Below, piece after piece: positions 1 through 7,448 of a stretch of DNA of 10,952 nt (its first letter is position 1; the number at the start of each line of letters is the position of its first letter). The stretch comes from DASPTB01 sp035623615 (lineage in GTDB: Bacteria; Actinomycetota; UBA4738). The stretch spans positions 1 to 10,952 of the forward strand of contig DASPTB010000195.1 in NCBI GenBank assembly GCA_035623615.1. Reading direction: 5' to 3'. The notes below the pieces were generated by a model. That model was not told where the DNA came from. It worked only from the letters and a program-made list of their open reading frames with translations, and did not search any database. The position numbers were made by a program, and so were the translations under genes.

Positions 1-1265
1 TCCAGCGGGTTGCGCGGGTACCGGAGCGATTCGATCTCTCCGGCGCGCATCCGCTCGACGACCACCGCGCTCTCGACGAGGTCGCCCCGGAACTTCGGGA
101 ACACCACTCCGCGGCTGACCGCGCCCACTTGGTGGCCGGCGCGCCCGATGCGCTGCAGGCCGCTCGCGACCGAGGGCGGCGATTCGACCTGCACGACGAG
201 GTCGACGGCACCCATGTCGATCCCGAGCTCGAGCGAGCTGGTGGCGACCACCGCCGGGAGACGCCCCGCCTTCAGGTCCTCTTCGATCACCAGCCGCTGC
301 TCGCGGCTCACCGACCCGTGGTGGGCGCGGGCGATCTCCTCGCCGGCGATCTCGTTCAGGCGCGCGCACAGTCGCTCGGCGAGCCTGCGCGAGTTGGCGA
401 ACACGATCGAGCTCCGGTGGTCTCGAATTAGGGCGACCAGCCGTTCCTCGACGTGGGGCCAGATGCTCGAGCGCTCCTGCGGCGTCACGCCCTCGTCGCC
501 CGCCGGCGACTCCGGCTCGGCGCCGAGCGCGCCGAGGTCCTCAACGGGAACGACGACCGAGATGTCGAACGTCTTCTCCGACGGCGGCGCCACGACCTCG
601 ACCTGCCGCGTCCCGCCCAGGAACCTCGCGACCTCCTCGTGCGGACGCACCGTCGCGGACAATCCGAGCCGCTGCGCGGGCCGCTCGAGCAGCTCGTCGA
701 GGCGCTCGAGCGACAGGGCGAGGTGCGCACCGCGCTTCGTGGCCGCCACCGCGTGAACCTCGTCCACGATCACGGTCTCGATGCCGCGGAGCGCTTCGCG
801 GGCCTGCGAGGTGAGCAACAGGAAGAGCGACTCGGGCGTGGTGATGAGGATGTCGGGCGGGTGCCGCAGGAACCGGCGCCGGTCCTCGGCCGGCGTGTCT
901 CCCGTGCGGATCGCGACGTCGATGTCGCGCAGCGCCGTGTCGGTTCTCGCCGCGACGGCGCGCATGCCAGCGAGCGGGGACCGGAGGTTGCGCTCGATGT
1001 CGACGGCGAGCGCCTTCAGTGGCGAAACGTACAGGACGCGCAGGCGCGTCGACGGGTCTTTCGCGGGCTCGGTCGCCATCCGGTCGAGGGCCCACAGGAA
1101 CGCGGCGAGCGTCTTGCCGGAGCCGGTCGGCGCGACGACGAGTGTGTCGTGGCCCGAGACGATCGAGGACCACGCCGCCCGCTGGGCGGCGGTCGGCTCG
1201 GAGAAGGCCTCGCGGAACCACGTGGAGGCGAGCGGAGAAAACGAGCCGAGGGGGTCCGCGCTCAC
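1..1265 (-). CDS. lhr: Lhr-type superfamily 2 ATP-dependent helicase (N-terminal part, runs off window)
   Basis: The first 421 codons of a DEAD/DEAH-like DNA helicase of the Lhr (large helicase-related) family, which unwinds DNA and RNA:DNA hybrids and is linked to repair in actinobacteria. Visible motifs, numbered from the GTG at 1265: Q-motif region FSEPTAAQ (21-28), Walker A APTGSGKT (45-52), SPLKALA (81-87), TPES (143-146), Walker B DEVH (168-171), SAT (203-205), motif V ATSSLELGID (341-350) and motif VI QRIGRAGH (371-378). These cover both RecA-like domains. The Lhr winged-helix and C-terminal core would lie beyond position 1. The frame is open throughout. The GTG at 1265 is preferred because a -10-like TAGGAT ends 7 nt before it; an in-frame GTG at 1295 is possible. 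No Shine-Dalgarno sequence is evident. Whether it is full Lhr or Lhr-core cannot be decided here. Confidence 0.93.
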   Translation of the reverse strand, partial: MSADPLGSFSPLASTWFREAFSEPTAAQRAAWSSIVSGHDTLVVAPTGSGKTLAAFLWALDRMATEPAKDPSTRLRVLYVSPLKALAVDIERNLRSPLAGMRAVAARTDTALRDIDVAIRTGDTPAEDRRRFLRHPPDILITTPESLFLLLTSQAREALRGIETVIVDEVHAVAATKRGAHLALSLERLDELLERPAQRLGLSATVRPHEEVARFLGGTRQVEVVAPPSEKTFDISVVVPVEDLGALGAEPESPAGDEGVTPQERSSIWPHVEERLVALIRDHRSSIVFANSRRLAERLCARLNEIAGEEIARAHHGSVSREQRLVIEEDLKAGRLPAVVATSSLELGIDMGAVDLVVQVESPPSVASGLQRIGRAGHQVGAVSRGVVFPKFRGDLVESAVVVERMRAGEIESLRYPRNPL

Positions 1266-1272
1266 GGGCTCG

Positions 1273-1278
1273 ATCCTA
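1273..1278 (-). promoter_or_regulatory. Possible -10 box of the Lhr helicase gene (leaderless arrangement)
   Basis: On the minus strand TAGGAT (TANNNT type) is followed by 7 nt and then the GTG start at 1265. There is no Shine-Dalgarno sequence in between, so transcription would begin at or next to the start codon. No convincing -35 box is visible. This is inferred from one short motif. Confidence 0.35.
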
Positions 1279-1308
1279 TCCGCGGCCTGCGACACGCGGG
1301 CCGGCGGC

Positions 1309-1314
1309 TAAGAT
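1309..1314 (+). promoter_or_regulatory. Possible -10 box of the phosphotransferase gene (leaderless arrangement)
   Basis: TAAGAT (TANNNT type) lies 8 nt before the ATG at 1323, with no purine-rich ribosome-binding site between. This would give a leaderless or nearly leaderless transcript. The whole divergent gap to the helicase is only 57 bp, so both promoters must sit within it. A -35 box is not clear. Confidence 0.35.
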
Positions 1315-1322
1315 CCCGTTCC

Positions 1323-2216
1323 ATGCGGCCGGAGGAGATCGTCGCGCGCGTCTGGCCGGGGCGGCCGGCCCGCATTGAACCGCTCGGCGGCGGGATCACC
1401 AACCAGAACTTCCTCGTCGACGTCGACGGCGGGCGCGCGGTGGTGCGGATCGCGGGGAAGGACACGAGCCTCCTGGGGATCGACCGGCGGAGCGAGGCCG
1501 CCGCGGCCCGCATGGCGTTCGATGCCGGCGTCGGGCCCGAGGTGCTGGCGTTCGTCGAGCCCGAGGAATGCCTGGTCACGCGGTTCATCGAGGGGTCGCC
1601 GGTCCCGCCCGCGCAGATGCGGACGCCCGAGCAGATCCGCCGCGCCGCCGACTCGCTCAGGCGCGTGCACCAGGGCGCGCCCATCCCCGGCCGCTTCGAC
1701 GCGCACCGGGTGGTGGAGGCATATCGCGACACCGCGACCGCCCACGGCGTCGCGCTCCCCGACGACTTCGCCTGGGCGAAGGGCGTCGCCGACGGGATCG
1801 AAGCGGCGCGCGGGCCGCAGCCCACCGTCCCCTGTCACAACGACCTGCTCAACGCGAACTTCATCGACGACGGAACGACCCTTCGCATCGTCGACTGGGA
1901 GTACAGCGGGATGGGCGACCGGTTCTTCGACCTCGCGAACTTCTCCATCAACCACGAGCTCGCGCCGCAGGACGACGACCGGCTGCTGGAGGCCTATTTC
2001 GGCGAGACGCGCGAAGGCGACGTGGCCGCCCTGCGAGCGATGCGTTTCATGTCCGACTTCCGCGAGGCGATGTGGGGCGTCGTCCAGCAGGGCATCTCCG
2101 AGCTCGACGTCGACTTCGTCGCGTATGCGGGCCAGCACTTCGACCGCCTGCGGCGGACGGCCGGCGAGCCCGCGTTCGAGGGCGCGCTCGCCACGCTACG
2201 CTCTGGGACGTCATGA
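1323..2216 (+). CDS. Choline/ethanolamine kinase-like phosphotransferase (APH fold)
   Basis: A 297-residue small-molecule kinase of the aminoglycoside-phosphotransferase/choline-kinase superfamily, predicted to transfer the ATP gamma-phosphate to an alcohol group in the cytoplasm. Visible: a glycine-rich nucleotide loop LGGGITNQNF (21-30), the choline-kinase-like strand VVRIAGKDT (40-48) followed by IDRRSE (53-58), the Brenner catalytic motif CHNDLLNAN (171-179; catalytic Asp174, Asn179) and the metal-binding DWEYSGMGD (191-199; Asp191). The RIxGKxT...IDRxxE pattern and DWEYxGxGD favour the choline/ethanolamine kinase (LicA-like) branch over antibiotic kinases. The substrate itself is not proven; thiamine or another amino alcohol is possible. 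The ATG at 1323 is the only start that fits before the glycine loop. Its TGA overlaps the next gene's ATG by 4 nt (ATGA), so the pair is probably one coupled operon. Confidence 0.85.
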   Translation: MRPEEIVARVWPGRPARIEPLGGGITNQNFLVDVDGGRAVVRIAGKDTSLLGIDRRSEAAAARMAFDAGVGPEVLAFVEPEECLVTRFIEGSPVPPAQMRTPEQIRRAADSLRRVHQGAPIPGRFDAHRVVEAYRDTATAHGVALPDDFAWAKGVADGIEAARGPQPTVPCHNDLLNANFIDDGTTLRIVDWEYSGMGDRFFDLANFSINHELAPQDDDRLLEAYFGETREGDVAALRAMRFMSDFREAMWGVVQQGISELDVDFVAYAGQHFDRLRRTAGEPAFEGALATLRSGTS

Positions 2217-2875
2217 GCGCCGAAGCCCCCAGCCGCCGCGCCACCGTCCGCCGCCACCCCGAACGTGGCCATTACGACCGGGCGACGATCGACGCCATCC
2301 TCGACGAGGGCCTCGTGTGCCACCTCGCGTTCGTCTCCGACGACCACCCGGTCACGATTCCCACGATGTACGTGCGCGATGGCAACCGGGTGATCGTCCA
2401 CGGCTCGTCGGCTGCCCGCATGACGCGGACACTCGCGACCGGTCTGCCCGTCTGCCTCACCGTGACCCTGCTCGACGGCGTGGTGTTCGCCCGGACGGCC
2501 AACAACCACTCGATGAACTACCGGTCGGCCGTGCTGCTTGGGACGACGACCGCGGTCACCGACCCCGACGAGAAGCTCGCCGCGATGCGGGCGCTCGTCG
2601 AACGCATCGCGCCCGGCCGCTGGGCGCAAGTCCGCGAACCGTCTCCGAAGGAGATGAAGGCGACCACGATCCTCGAGCTCCCGATCGAGGAGGCCTCGGC
2701 GAAGGTGCGCACCGGACCGCCCCTGGACGACGAGGAGGACCTGTCGATGCCCGTGTGGGCGGGCGTGATCCCTCTCGGGATCACGCCAGGCAAGCCCGTT
2801 CCCGATCCGGCCCTGCGCGACGGAATCGCTCCGGCCCACGACATCGAGAGCTTCCTCGGCCGATTCGACCGCTGA
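2213..2875 (+). CDS. NimA-like / pyridoxamine 5'-phosphate oxidase-fold flavin-binding protein
   Basis: A 220-residue protein of the split-barrel FMN-binding superfamily, in the branch that includes NimA nitroimidazole-resistance proteins. Supporting pattern: RRHPERGHYDRATIDAILDE (13-32), where RxPxRGxYDxxTIxxILD is the usual N-terminus of this family; the barrel strands LVCHLAF (34-40) and HPVTIPTMYVRDG (45-57); the flavin-site loop VHGSSAARM (62-70); and NNHSMNYRSAVLLG (97-110). No membrane segment or signal peptide. The role is probably flavin-dependent reduction or cofactor binding; the substrate is unknown. The ATG overlaps the kinase stop (ATGA), with a weak GGGA ahead, suggesting translational coupling. 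Nim proteins can reduce nitro drugs, but this cannot be predicted from family membership alone. Confidence 0.85.
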   Translation: MSAEAPSRRATVRRHPERGHYDRATIDAILDEGLVCHLAFVSDDHPVTIPTMYVRDGNRVIVHGSSAARMTRTLATGLPVCLTVTLLDGVVFARTANNHSMNYRSAVLLGTTTAVTDPDEKLAAMRALVERIAPGRWAQVREPSPKEMKATTILELPIEEASAKVRTGPPLDDEEDLSMPVWAGVIPLGITPGKPVPDPALRDGIAPAHDIESFLGRFDR

Positions 2876-2891
2876 CCGGTTCCCCGGTCAG
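2872..2891. terminator. Bidirectional hairpin spanning both convergent stop codons
   Basis: CTGACCGG (2872-2879), loop TTCC, CCGGTCAG (2884-2891): a perfect 8-bp inverted repeat. The TGA of the rightward flavin-binding gene (2873-2875) and the TGA of the leftward MFS gene (complement of 2888-2890) are both inside the arms. The genes are separated by only 12 bp, so this is the only place for a shared terminator. No U-tract follows on either strand, so termination would rely on a GC-rich stem alone. Confidence 0.6.
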
Positions 2892-4462
2892 GCCGGCATG
2901 GCCTGCGCCGAGGGCGACACCGCCGCCTCGGCCACCGACGGCTCCCGCGCCGGAGCCTGCGGCCGGACCAGGACGTAGGCGAGCAGCGATCCGAACAGCA
3001 GCGCGCACGCTGCGACGACCATGGCCACGTGCATGCCGCTGACGTAGGCCTGCCCAAACACCTCGTGGATCGCCTGCGCGTCCACGCCGGGTGGCAGCGC
3101 ACCCGCGCCGCCCGTCTGGCCGTGGCTCACCGCGTAGGCGAGCTTCTCGCGAACCGCCGCCGGCACCCCCTGGGCAGCGAGCAGCGAGCCGAGCACCGCC
3201 TTCATTCGCGTCGTCAGAATGGCGCCGAGCAGGGCGATGCCGAAGCACCCCCCGACCTCGCGGCTCGTGTTCGTCGTCGCACTCGCCATTCCCGAGCGGG
3301 CCACCGGCACGCTTCCCATCGCCGCGGCGGTCATGGGCGTCATCGTGAGACCCATCCCAATTCCCTGGATCGGCTGGATCCAGAACCAGTGCAGGTACGG
3401 GGTCCCTTCGTTCACCGTCGTGAGCAGCAGCATCGCAATGCCCACCATGGCCATGCCGATCGTCATCGGGATGCGCGATCCGATCCGTCCGGCCCACCGT
3501 CCGGCGAGCGGCGCCGTCACGATGATCGCGCAGGTCGCCGGCAGGAACCGAAGCCCGGCGCCGACCGCCGAGTAGTTCTGGACGTCCTGCATGAACAAGC
3601 TGAGGAAGAACAGCATGCCGAACATGCCGAAGGACACCAGGGCCGCGACGCTGACCGCCGCTGTGAACGTCGAGTTCCCGAAGAAGTGCAGCTGCAACAT
3701 CGGGCTCGAGGAGCGACGCTCGACGAGCAGGAACGCGACGAGCGCGACGGCCGCGATCGCGAAGCAGGACATGATGACCGGCGATCGCCAGCCGCGCGCG
3801 TTTCCCTCGATCAGCGCGTACACGAGCGCTCCGAGGAAGGCGATTCCGAGGAGCTGGCCCGGGATGTCGAGCGTGCGCCCCTCGGGATTCTTCGACTCGG
3901 TGACGAACCGGCTCGACACGATGAACGCGGCGATGCCGACCGGCACGTTCAGGAAGAACACGCTCGGCCACCCCAGACTGTCCACGAGGATGCCGCCGAC
4001 GACCGGCCCGAGCGCGAGCGCGAGACCCGAGACGCCCGCCCAGATGCCGATTGCCTGCGCGCGCTCGCGGGGGTCCGGGAAGGTGTGCGTGAGGATGGAC
4101 AGCGTGCTGGGGATGAGGGCGGCCGCGCCGACGCCCTGCAAGGCTCTCGACAGGATCAGGAACGTGATGTTCGGGGCCAGGCCGCACAGCAGCGAGCCCG
4201 TCGTGAAGATCACGAGGCCGGCCTGGAACAGGCGCTTGCGGCCGTAGATGTCGCCGAGCGTCCCGCCGGTGAGCAGGAGGCTCGCGAACAGCAGCGTGTA
4301 TGCGTCCACGACCCACTGCAGACCGGAGACGCCGGCTCCGAGGTGCGCCTGGATCTTCGGCAGCGCCACGTTCACGACGGTGTTGTCGAGCATCGCCATG
4401 AACAGGGCGAAGCACATCGCGAACAGCGTCAGCAGCTTCTCTCGTCGGTTCTCAGCGAACAT
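2888..4462 (-). CDS. MFS transporter, DHA2 family (EmrB/QacA-type drug:H+ antiporter, 14 TM)
   Basis: A 524-residue inner-membrane proton-coupled exporter. Signatures: DHA2 motif LDNTVVNVALP in helix 1 (25-35, with membrane-embedded Asp26), motif A GDIYGRKR (70-77) in the 2-3 loop, Arg106/Gly110 in LILSRALQGVGAAALIPS, and antiporter motif C GVSGLALALGPVVGG (143-157). Hydrophobic segments are consistent with 14 helices, with a long hydrophilic loop (about 425-470) before the last one. The ATG at 4462 has a good Shine-Dalgarno GGGGAGAG upstream. An in-frame ATG at 4549 would add 29 Arg-rich residues that lie wholly inside marR, so it was not chosen. The gene overlaps the marR stop by 11 bp, placing it in the MarR-controlled operon. 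It probably exports a toxic or antibiotic-like compound; the substrate is unknown. Confidence 0.9.
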   Translation of the reverse strand: MFAENRREKLLTLFAMCFALFMAMLDNTVVNVALPKIQAHLGAGVSGLQWVVDAYTLLFASLLLTGGTLGDIYGRKRLFQAGLVIFTTGSLLCGLAPNITFLILSRALQGVGAAALIPSTLSILTHTFPDPRERAQAIGIWAGVSGLALALGPVVGGILVDSLGWPSVFFLNVPVGIAAFIVSSRFVTESKNPEGRTLDIPGQLLGIAFLGALVYALIEGNARGWRSPVIMSCFAIAAVALVAFLLVERRSSSPMLQLHFFGNSTFTAAVSVAALVSFGMFGMLFFLSLFMQDVQNYSAVGAGLRFLPATCAIIVTAPLAGRWAGRIGSRIPMTIGMAMVGIAMLLLTTVNEGTPYLHWFWIQPIQGIGMGLTMTPMTAAAMGSVPVARSGMASATTNTSREVGGCFGIALLGAILTTRMKAVLGSLLAAQGVPAAVREKLAYAVSHGQTGGAGALPPGVDAQAIHEVFGQAYVSGMHVAMVVAACALLFGSLLAYVLVRPQAPAREPSVAEAAVSPSAQAMPA

Positions 4463-4979
4463 TCGCCGTCTCTCCCCGTTCCGTGCGGCGCGACGGGTGC
4501 TCGTGCCGGACGACCGGCACGGCCTCCTCGTCCGCGGCTCTCTCCACATTCGTTCTGACGTGCTCCAGCGCGCTGCGGAGCGCGTCGACGTCCCGCTTCG
4601 ACAATCCCGCGACCAGATCCGCCTCCGACCGCACCATGATCGTGGACAGGCTCTTCAGCACCGTTTGCCCTTCGGCCGTGCTGTACACGCGAGCGACGCG
4701 CCGATCCTCGGGGTCGGACCGGCGCTCGATGAGCCCGTCCGCCTCGAGCCGGTCGAGGTGCCGGGTGAGCGTCGGCCCCTCGATGCAGAGATGTTCGGCC
4801 AGGCTCCGCTGCGGCCAGCCCTCTCCTCCGTGGTCGACCAAGGCATGCAGCACGAGCCACGTCGGGTGCGACCAGCCCATTCGCTGCAGGCGCGCGTCGA
4901 GCACCTCTCGGGCGGTCTTGGCCGTCAGCAGCAGCAGCCGGCCGATGGCCTCGGTGTCCGGGTCGCCTGGCAGTCCCAT
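4452..4979 (-). CDS. MarR family transcriptional regulator
   Basis: A 175-residue winged-helix dimeric regulator, probably a ligand-released repressor of itself and the downstream efflux gene. Visible: N-terminal dimerisation helix (10-33), WSHPTWLVLHALVDHGG (36-52), recognition region WPQRSLAEHLCIEGPTLTRH (55-74), then LDRLEADGLIERRSDPEDRR (75-94), with the wing's conserved Asp-x-Arg, and a long C-terminal dimerisation helix (about 102-150). Residues 150-175 are a hydrophilic tail whose coding region partly overlaps the MFS start. The ATG at 4979 lies 9 nt after a near-consensus -10, leaving no room for a ribosome-binding site, so the mRNA is probably leaderless. Regulator plus efflux pump in one transcript is a common MarR arrangement. 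Confidence 0.92.
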   Translation of the reverse strand: MGLPGDPDTEAIGRLLLLTAKTAREVLDARLQRMGWSHPTWLVLHALVDHGGEGWPQRSLAEHLCIEGPTLTRHLDRLEADGLIERRSDPEDRRVARVYSTAEGQTVLKSLSTIMVRSEADLVAGLSKRDVDALRSALEHVRTNVERAADEEAVPVVRHEHPSRRTERGETANVR

Positions 4980-4988
4980 AGGGGACGT

Positions 4989-5018
4989 ATTATTAGCACC
5001 CTAACGATTAGCCGTCAA
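4989..5018 (-). promoter_or_regulatory. marR-MFS promoter (TTGACG-N18-AATAAT)
   Basis: On the minus strand the -35 TTGACG (complement of 5013-5018; 5 of 6 to TTGACA) and the -10 AATAAT (complement of 4989-4994; 5 of 6 to TATAAT) are separated by 18 bp. This is the best sigma-70-type match in the window and a visible AT-rich island in GC-rich DNA. It fits in the 44 bp between the flavoprotein stop and the marR ATG, so marR does not depend on readthrough. The -10 ends 9 nt before ATG. Confidence 0.75.
4993..5011. promoter_or_regulatory. Putative MarR operator: TTAG-N4-CTAA-N3-TTAG half-sites
   Basis: Plus strand: TTAG (4993-4996), CACC, CTAA (5001-5004), CGA, TTAG (5008-5011). These form two overlapping inverted repeats sharing the central CTAA, one covering the -10 box and both lying in the promoter spacer. 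Binding here would block RNA polymerase, the usual way MarR proteins repress themselves. Assignment to this MarR rests on position only. Confidence 0.65.
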
Positions 5019-5023
5019 GCGAT

Positions 5024-7444
5024 TCAGGCCCGGATGCGCTCGCCCTTCGGATCGAACAGCGGCTCCTCCGCGACCGAGCCCGCGACCGCGTCGCCGAAGA
5101 CGTCGACCTCGACGGCGCGCCCGGGCCTGGCCTCCTCGGCGGGCAGGTACGCGTACGCGATCGAGCGCTCGACCGAGTATCCGAACCCGCCGCTGGTCAC
5201 CCGTCCGGCGATCCTGCCGTCGATGCTCACGGGTTCCTCGCCCAGGACGACTCGGCGCGGGTCGTCGAGGACCAGGCACACGAGACGCTGCTCCGGCGCC
5301 TCGCCCGAGCGGCGCCGGAGCGAGTCGGCACCGATGAAATCGACCCCCTTGTCCAAACGCACGGCGAACTCGAGCCCCGCGGCCATCGGCGTCGTGTCGG
5401 GCGTGAGCTCGGTTCCCCATGCGCGATGGCCCTTCTCGAGGCGGAGTGAGTCGATCGCCCAATAGCCACCGGCGACCAGCCCGAGCGGGCGGCCCGCGCT
5501 CCATACCGTGTCCCACAGGCGCGCCCCGTACTCGGTCGAGCAGTACAGCTCCCAGCCCAGTTCGCCAACGTACGTGACTCGTGCGGCGAGGCACGGCACC
5601 GGGCCGACGGCGATCTGTCGCGCCGACATGTAGGGAAACGTGTCGTTCGACAGGTCCGCCATCGTGAGCGGCTGCAGGATGTCGCGCGCGCGCGGGCCCC
5701 AGACGCCGATGCACGCGAGCGCCCCGGTCACGTCGCGGATCTGGACGGAACCGTCCCGCGGCGCGTTCGCCGTGAGCCAGGACAGGTCGTGGCGCCCGAA
5801 TGCCGTCCCCGTGACGATGCGGAACCGGTCGTCGGCGAGGCGCGTCACCGTTACGTCGCACTCGATGCCACCGCGCTCGTTCAACATCTGCGTGTAGACG
5901 ACCGAGCCGGGGAAGCGGTCGACGTCGTTCGCACACATCCGTTGGAGGAACGCCGCGGCCGCGGGCCCGTCGACCTCGACCTTCGCGAACGACGACTCGT
6001 CGAACATCGCCGCGGCCTCGCGGCAGGCGCGGTGCTCGGCCCCGATCGCCGGCGACCAGATCTTGCCCGCCCACCCGTGCGGACGGAGCGCGTCGTCGCG
6101 ATCGTCGTTGGCGTCGAACCAGTTCGCCCGCTCCCATCCCGACTTCTCGCCCCAGGACGCGCCCAGCTCGCACAGCCGCCCGTAGGTCGGCGACAGGCGG
6201 AGCGGCCGGCCCGCGAGCCGCTCCTGGCCGGGGTACCTGACGTCGTAGTAGGTCGCGTACACCTCGGTCGTGCGCGCAAGGGTGTACTCGCGGCTCGCGT
6301 ACTGCTGCCCGAACCGCCGGGAATCCATGTGCCACACATCGAATTCGGGCAGGCCCTCGGCGATCCACTCCGCGACGAGCTTTCCCATGCCGCCTGCGCC
6401 GGCCAGGCCGTGCGCGCAGAACCCCGCAGCCACCCAGAAACCGCGCACGTCGGTGGGGCCGAGGATGAACTCGCCGTCGGGGGTGAAGGCCTCCGGCCCG
6501 TTCACGAGCTTGACGACCTCGGCCGTCTCGAGCGACGGGACGCGGTGAAACGCGCTCTGCATGAGCGGCTCGAATCGCTCCCAGTCCTCCGGGAGGAGCT
6601 TCGCGTTGAAGTCCCCGGGGATCCCGTCGAGCCCCCACGGCGCCGGATCACGCTCGTAGCCGCCGGCCACCAGCCCACCGACCTCGCCGCGGAAGTACAC
6701 CAGCAGCGAGGGGTCGCGCATCGTGGGAATGTCCGGCGACAGCCCCATCGACTTGGTGATGAGGTACTCGTGCGCCATGGGCACGATCGGCACCCCCACC
6801 CCGACCATCGCCGCGATCTCCCGCGCGTAGATCCCTCCCGCGTCGACGACGACCTCGGTCTGGATGTCGCCCTTGTCGGTGCGAACGCGGGCGACCGCAC
6901 CGTTCTCGACGTCGATGCCGACCACCCTCGTGCCCGTGGCGATCTCCGCGCCGCCGCGCCGGGCCGATTCGGCGAGCGCGAAGGTGAGCTGCGACGGATC
7001 GATGAAGCCGTCGGTCGGGAGGTACGCGGCGCCGAGGACGCCGTCGACGGTCATCGGAGGGAACAGCTCCTGTGCCTCCTCCGCCGACAGGAGCTCAAGG
7101 GGAAGGCCGAATGTCTTCGCCCACGCGGCCTGTCGCCGAAGCTCCTCCATGCGCTCCGGCGAGGACGCGAGCCGAAGGGACCCGACCTCGCGCCACCCGG
7201 TCGGCATGCCGACCTCCGACTCGAGCGTCCGGTAGAGCTCGACCGAGTTCATCATCATCTTCGTGAGGCTGAGCGAGCCCCGCAGCTGCCCGACGAGCCC
7301 CGCCGAGTGGAACGTGGACCCGCTCGTGAGTTCCGATCGTTCGAGGAGGACGACGTCGTTCCATCCGAGGACCGTCAGCCACCTGAGGATGGACGTGCCG
7401 CCGACGCCGCCGCCGATCACGACGGCCCGAGCCGACGTCCTCAT
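5024..7444 (-). CDS. FAD-dependent dimethylglycine/sarcosine dehydrogenase-like protein fused to GcvT domain
   Basis: An 806-residue cytoplasmic two-part enzyme, predicted to oxidise an N-methyl amine and pass the one-carbon unit to tetrahydrofolate. Residues 1-370 are a DAO-type FAD domain: Rossmann VVIGGGVGG (8-16), LLERSELTSGSTFHSAGL (33-50), where His46 matches the covalent FAD histidine of DMGDH/SARDH, and CAHGLAGAGGMGK (343-355). His225 (MAHEYLI) and Tyr263 (GGYERDP) lie where dimethylglycine oxidase has its substrate-site His and Tyr, as far as can be judged without alignment. About 370-430 is the FAO_M linker; 430-700 GcvT, with ERGGIECD (523-530) placing Asp530 at the conserved folate-site aspartate; about 715-800 the GcvT C-terminal barrel. 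Length is typical for the family. The gene starts 4 nt after the gntR stop with no Shine-Dalgarno. Alternatives: dimethylglycine oxidase, or 4-methylaminobutyrate oxidase. Confidence 0.9.
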   Translation of the reverse strand: MRTSARAVVIGGGVGGTSILRWLTVLGWNDVVLLERSELTSGSTFHSAGLVGQLRGSLSLTKMMMNSVELYRTLESEVGMPTGWREVGSLRLASSPERMEELRRQAAWAKTFGLPLELLSAEEAQELFPPMTVDGVLGAAYLPTDGFIDPSQLTFALAESARRGGAEIATGTRVVGIDVENGAVARVRTDKGDIQTEVVVDAGGIYAREIAAMVGVGVPIVPMAHEYLITKSMGLSPDIPTMRDPSLLVYFRGEVGGLVAGGYERDPAPWGLDGIPGDFNAKLLPEDWERFEPLMQSAFHRVPSLETAEVVKLVNGPEAFTPDGEFILGPTDVRGFWVAAGFCAHGLAGAGGMGKLVAEWIAEGLPEFDVWHMDSRRFGQQYASREYTLARTTEVYATYYDVRYPGQERLAGRPLRLSPTYGRLCELGASWGEKSGWERANWFDANDDRDDALRPHGWAGKIWSPAIGAEHRACREAAAMFDESSFAKVEVDGPAAAAFLQRMCANDVDRFPGSVVYTQMLNERGGIECDVTVTRLADDRFRIVTGTAFGRHDLSWLTANAPRDGSVQIRDVTGALACIGVWGPRARDILQPLTMADLSNDTFPYMSARQIAVGPVPCLAARVTYVGELGWELYCSTEYGARLWDTVWSAGRPLGLVAGGYWAIDSLRLEKGHRAWGTELTPDTTPMAAGLEFAVRLDKGVDFIGADSLRRRSGEAPEQRLVCLVLDDPRRVVLGEEPVSIDGRIAGRVTSGGFGYSVERSIAYAYLPAEEARPGRAVEVDVFGDAVAGSVAEEPLFDPKGERIRA

Positions 7445-7448
7445 CGGG

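Noticed and set aside
1266..1295. Alternative GTG start for the helicase at 1295
   Set aside because: In frame and possible, but it has no ribosome-binding site or -10 box at a fitting distance, while GTG 1265 has TAGGAT 7 nt upstream.
453..1322. Upstream extension of the kinase reading frame across the helicase region
   Set aside because: The kinase glycine loop begins about 20 residues after the ATG at 1323; the extension is antisense to well-conserved helicase motifs and Arg-rich.
4463..4549. Alternative upstream ATG for the MFS gene, adding 29 residues
   Set aside because: The extension is Arg-rich, precedes a typical MFS N-terminus and lies within marR; ATG 4462 has a good Shine-Dalgarno.
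3029..4558. Rightward open frame of about 509 codons antisense to the MFS transporter gene
   Set aside because: Composition is charged, low-complexity Arg/Glu/His with no recognisable fold, and the opposite strand encodes a clear DHA2 transporter.
6857..6864. GGTCTGGA, a partial match to the operator-like element, inside the flavoprotein gene
   Set aside because: Only the core is shared, the flanking CTTT and TGCC are missing, and it is coding sequence.
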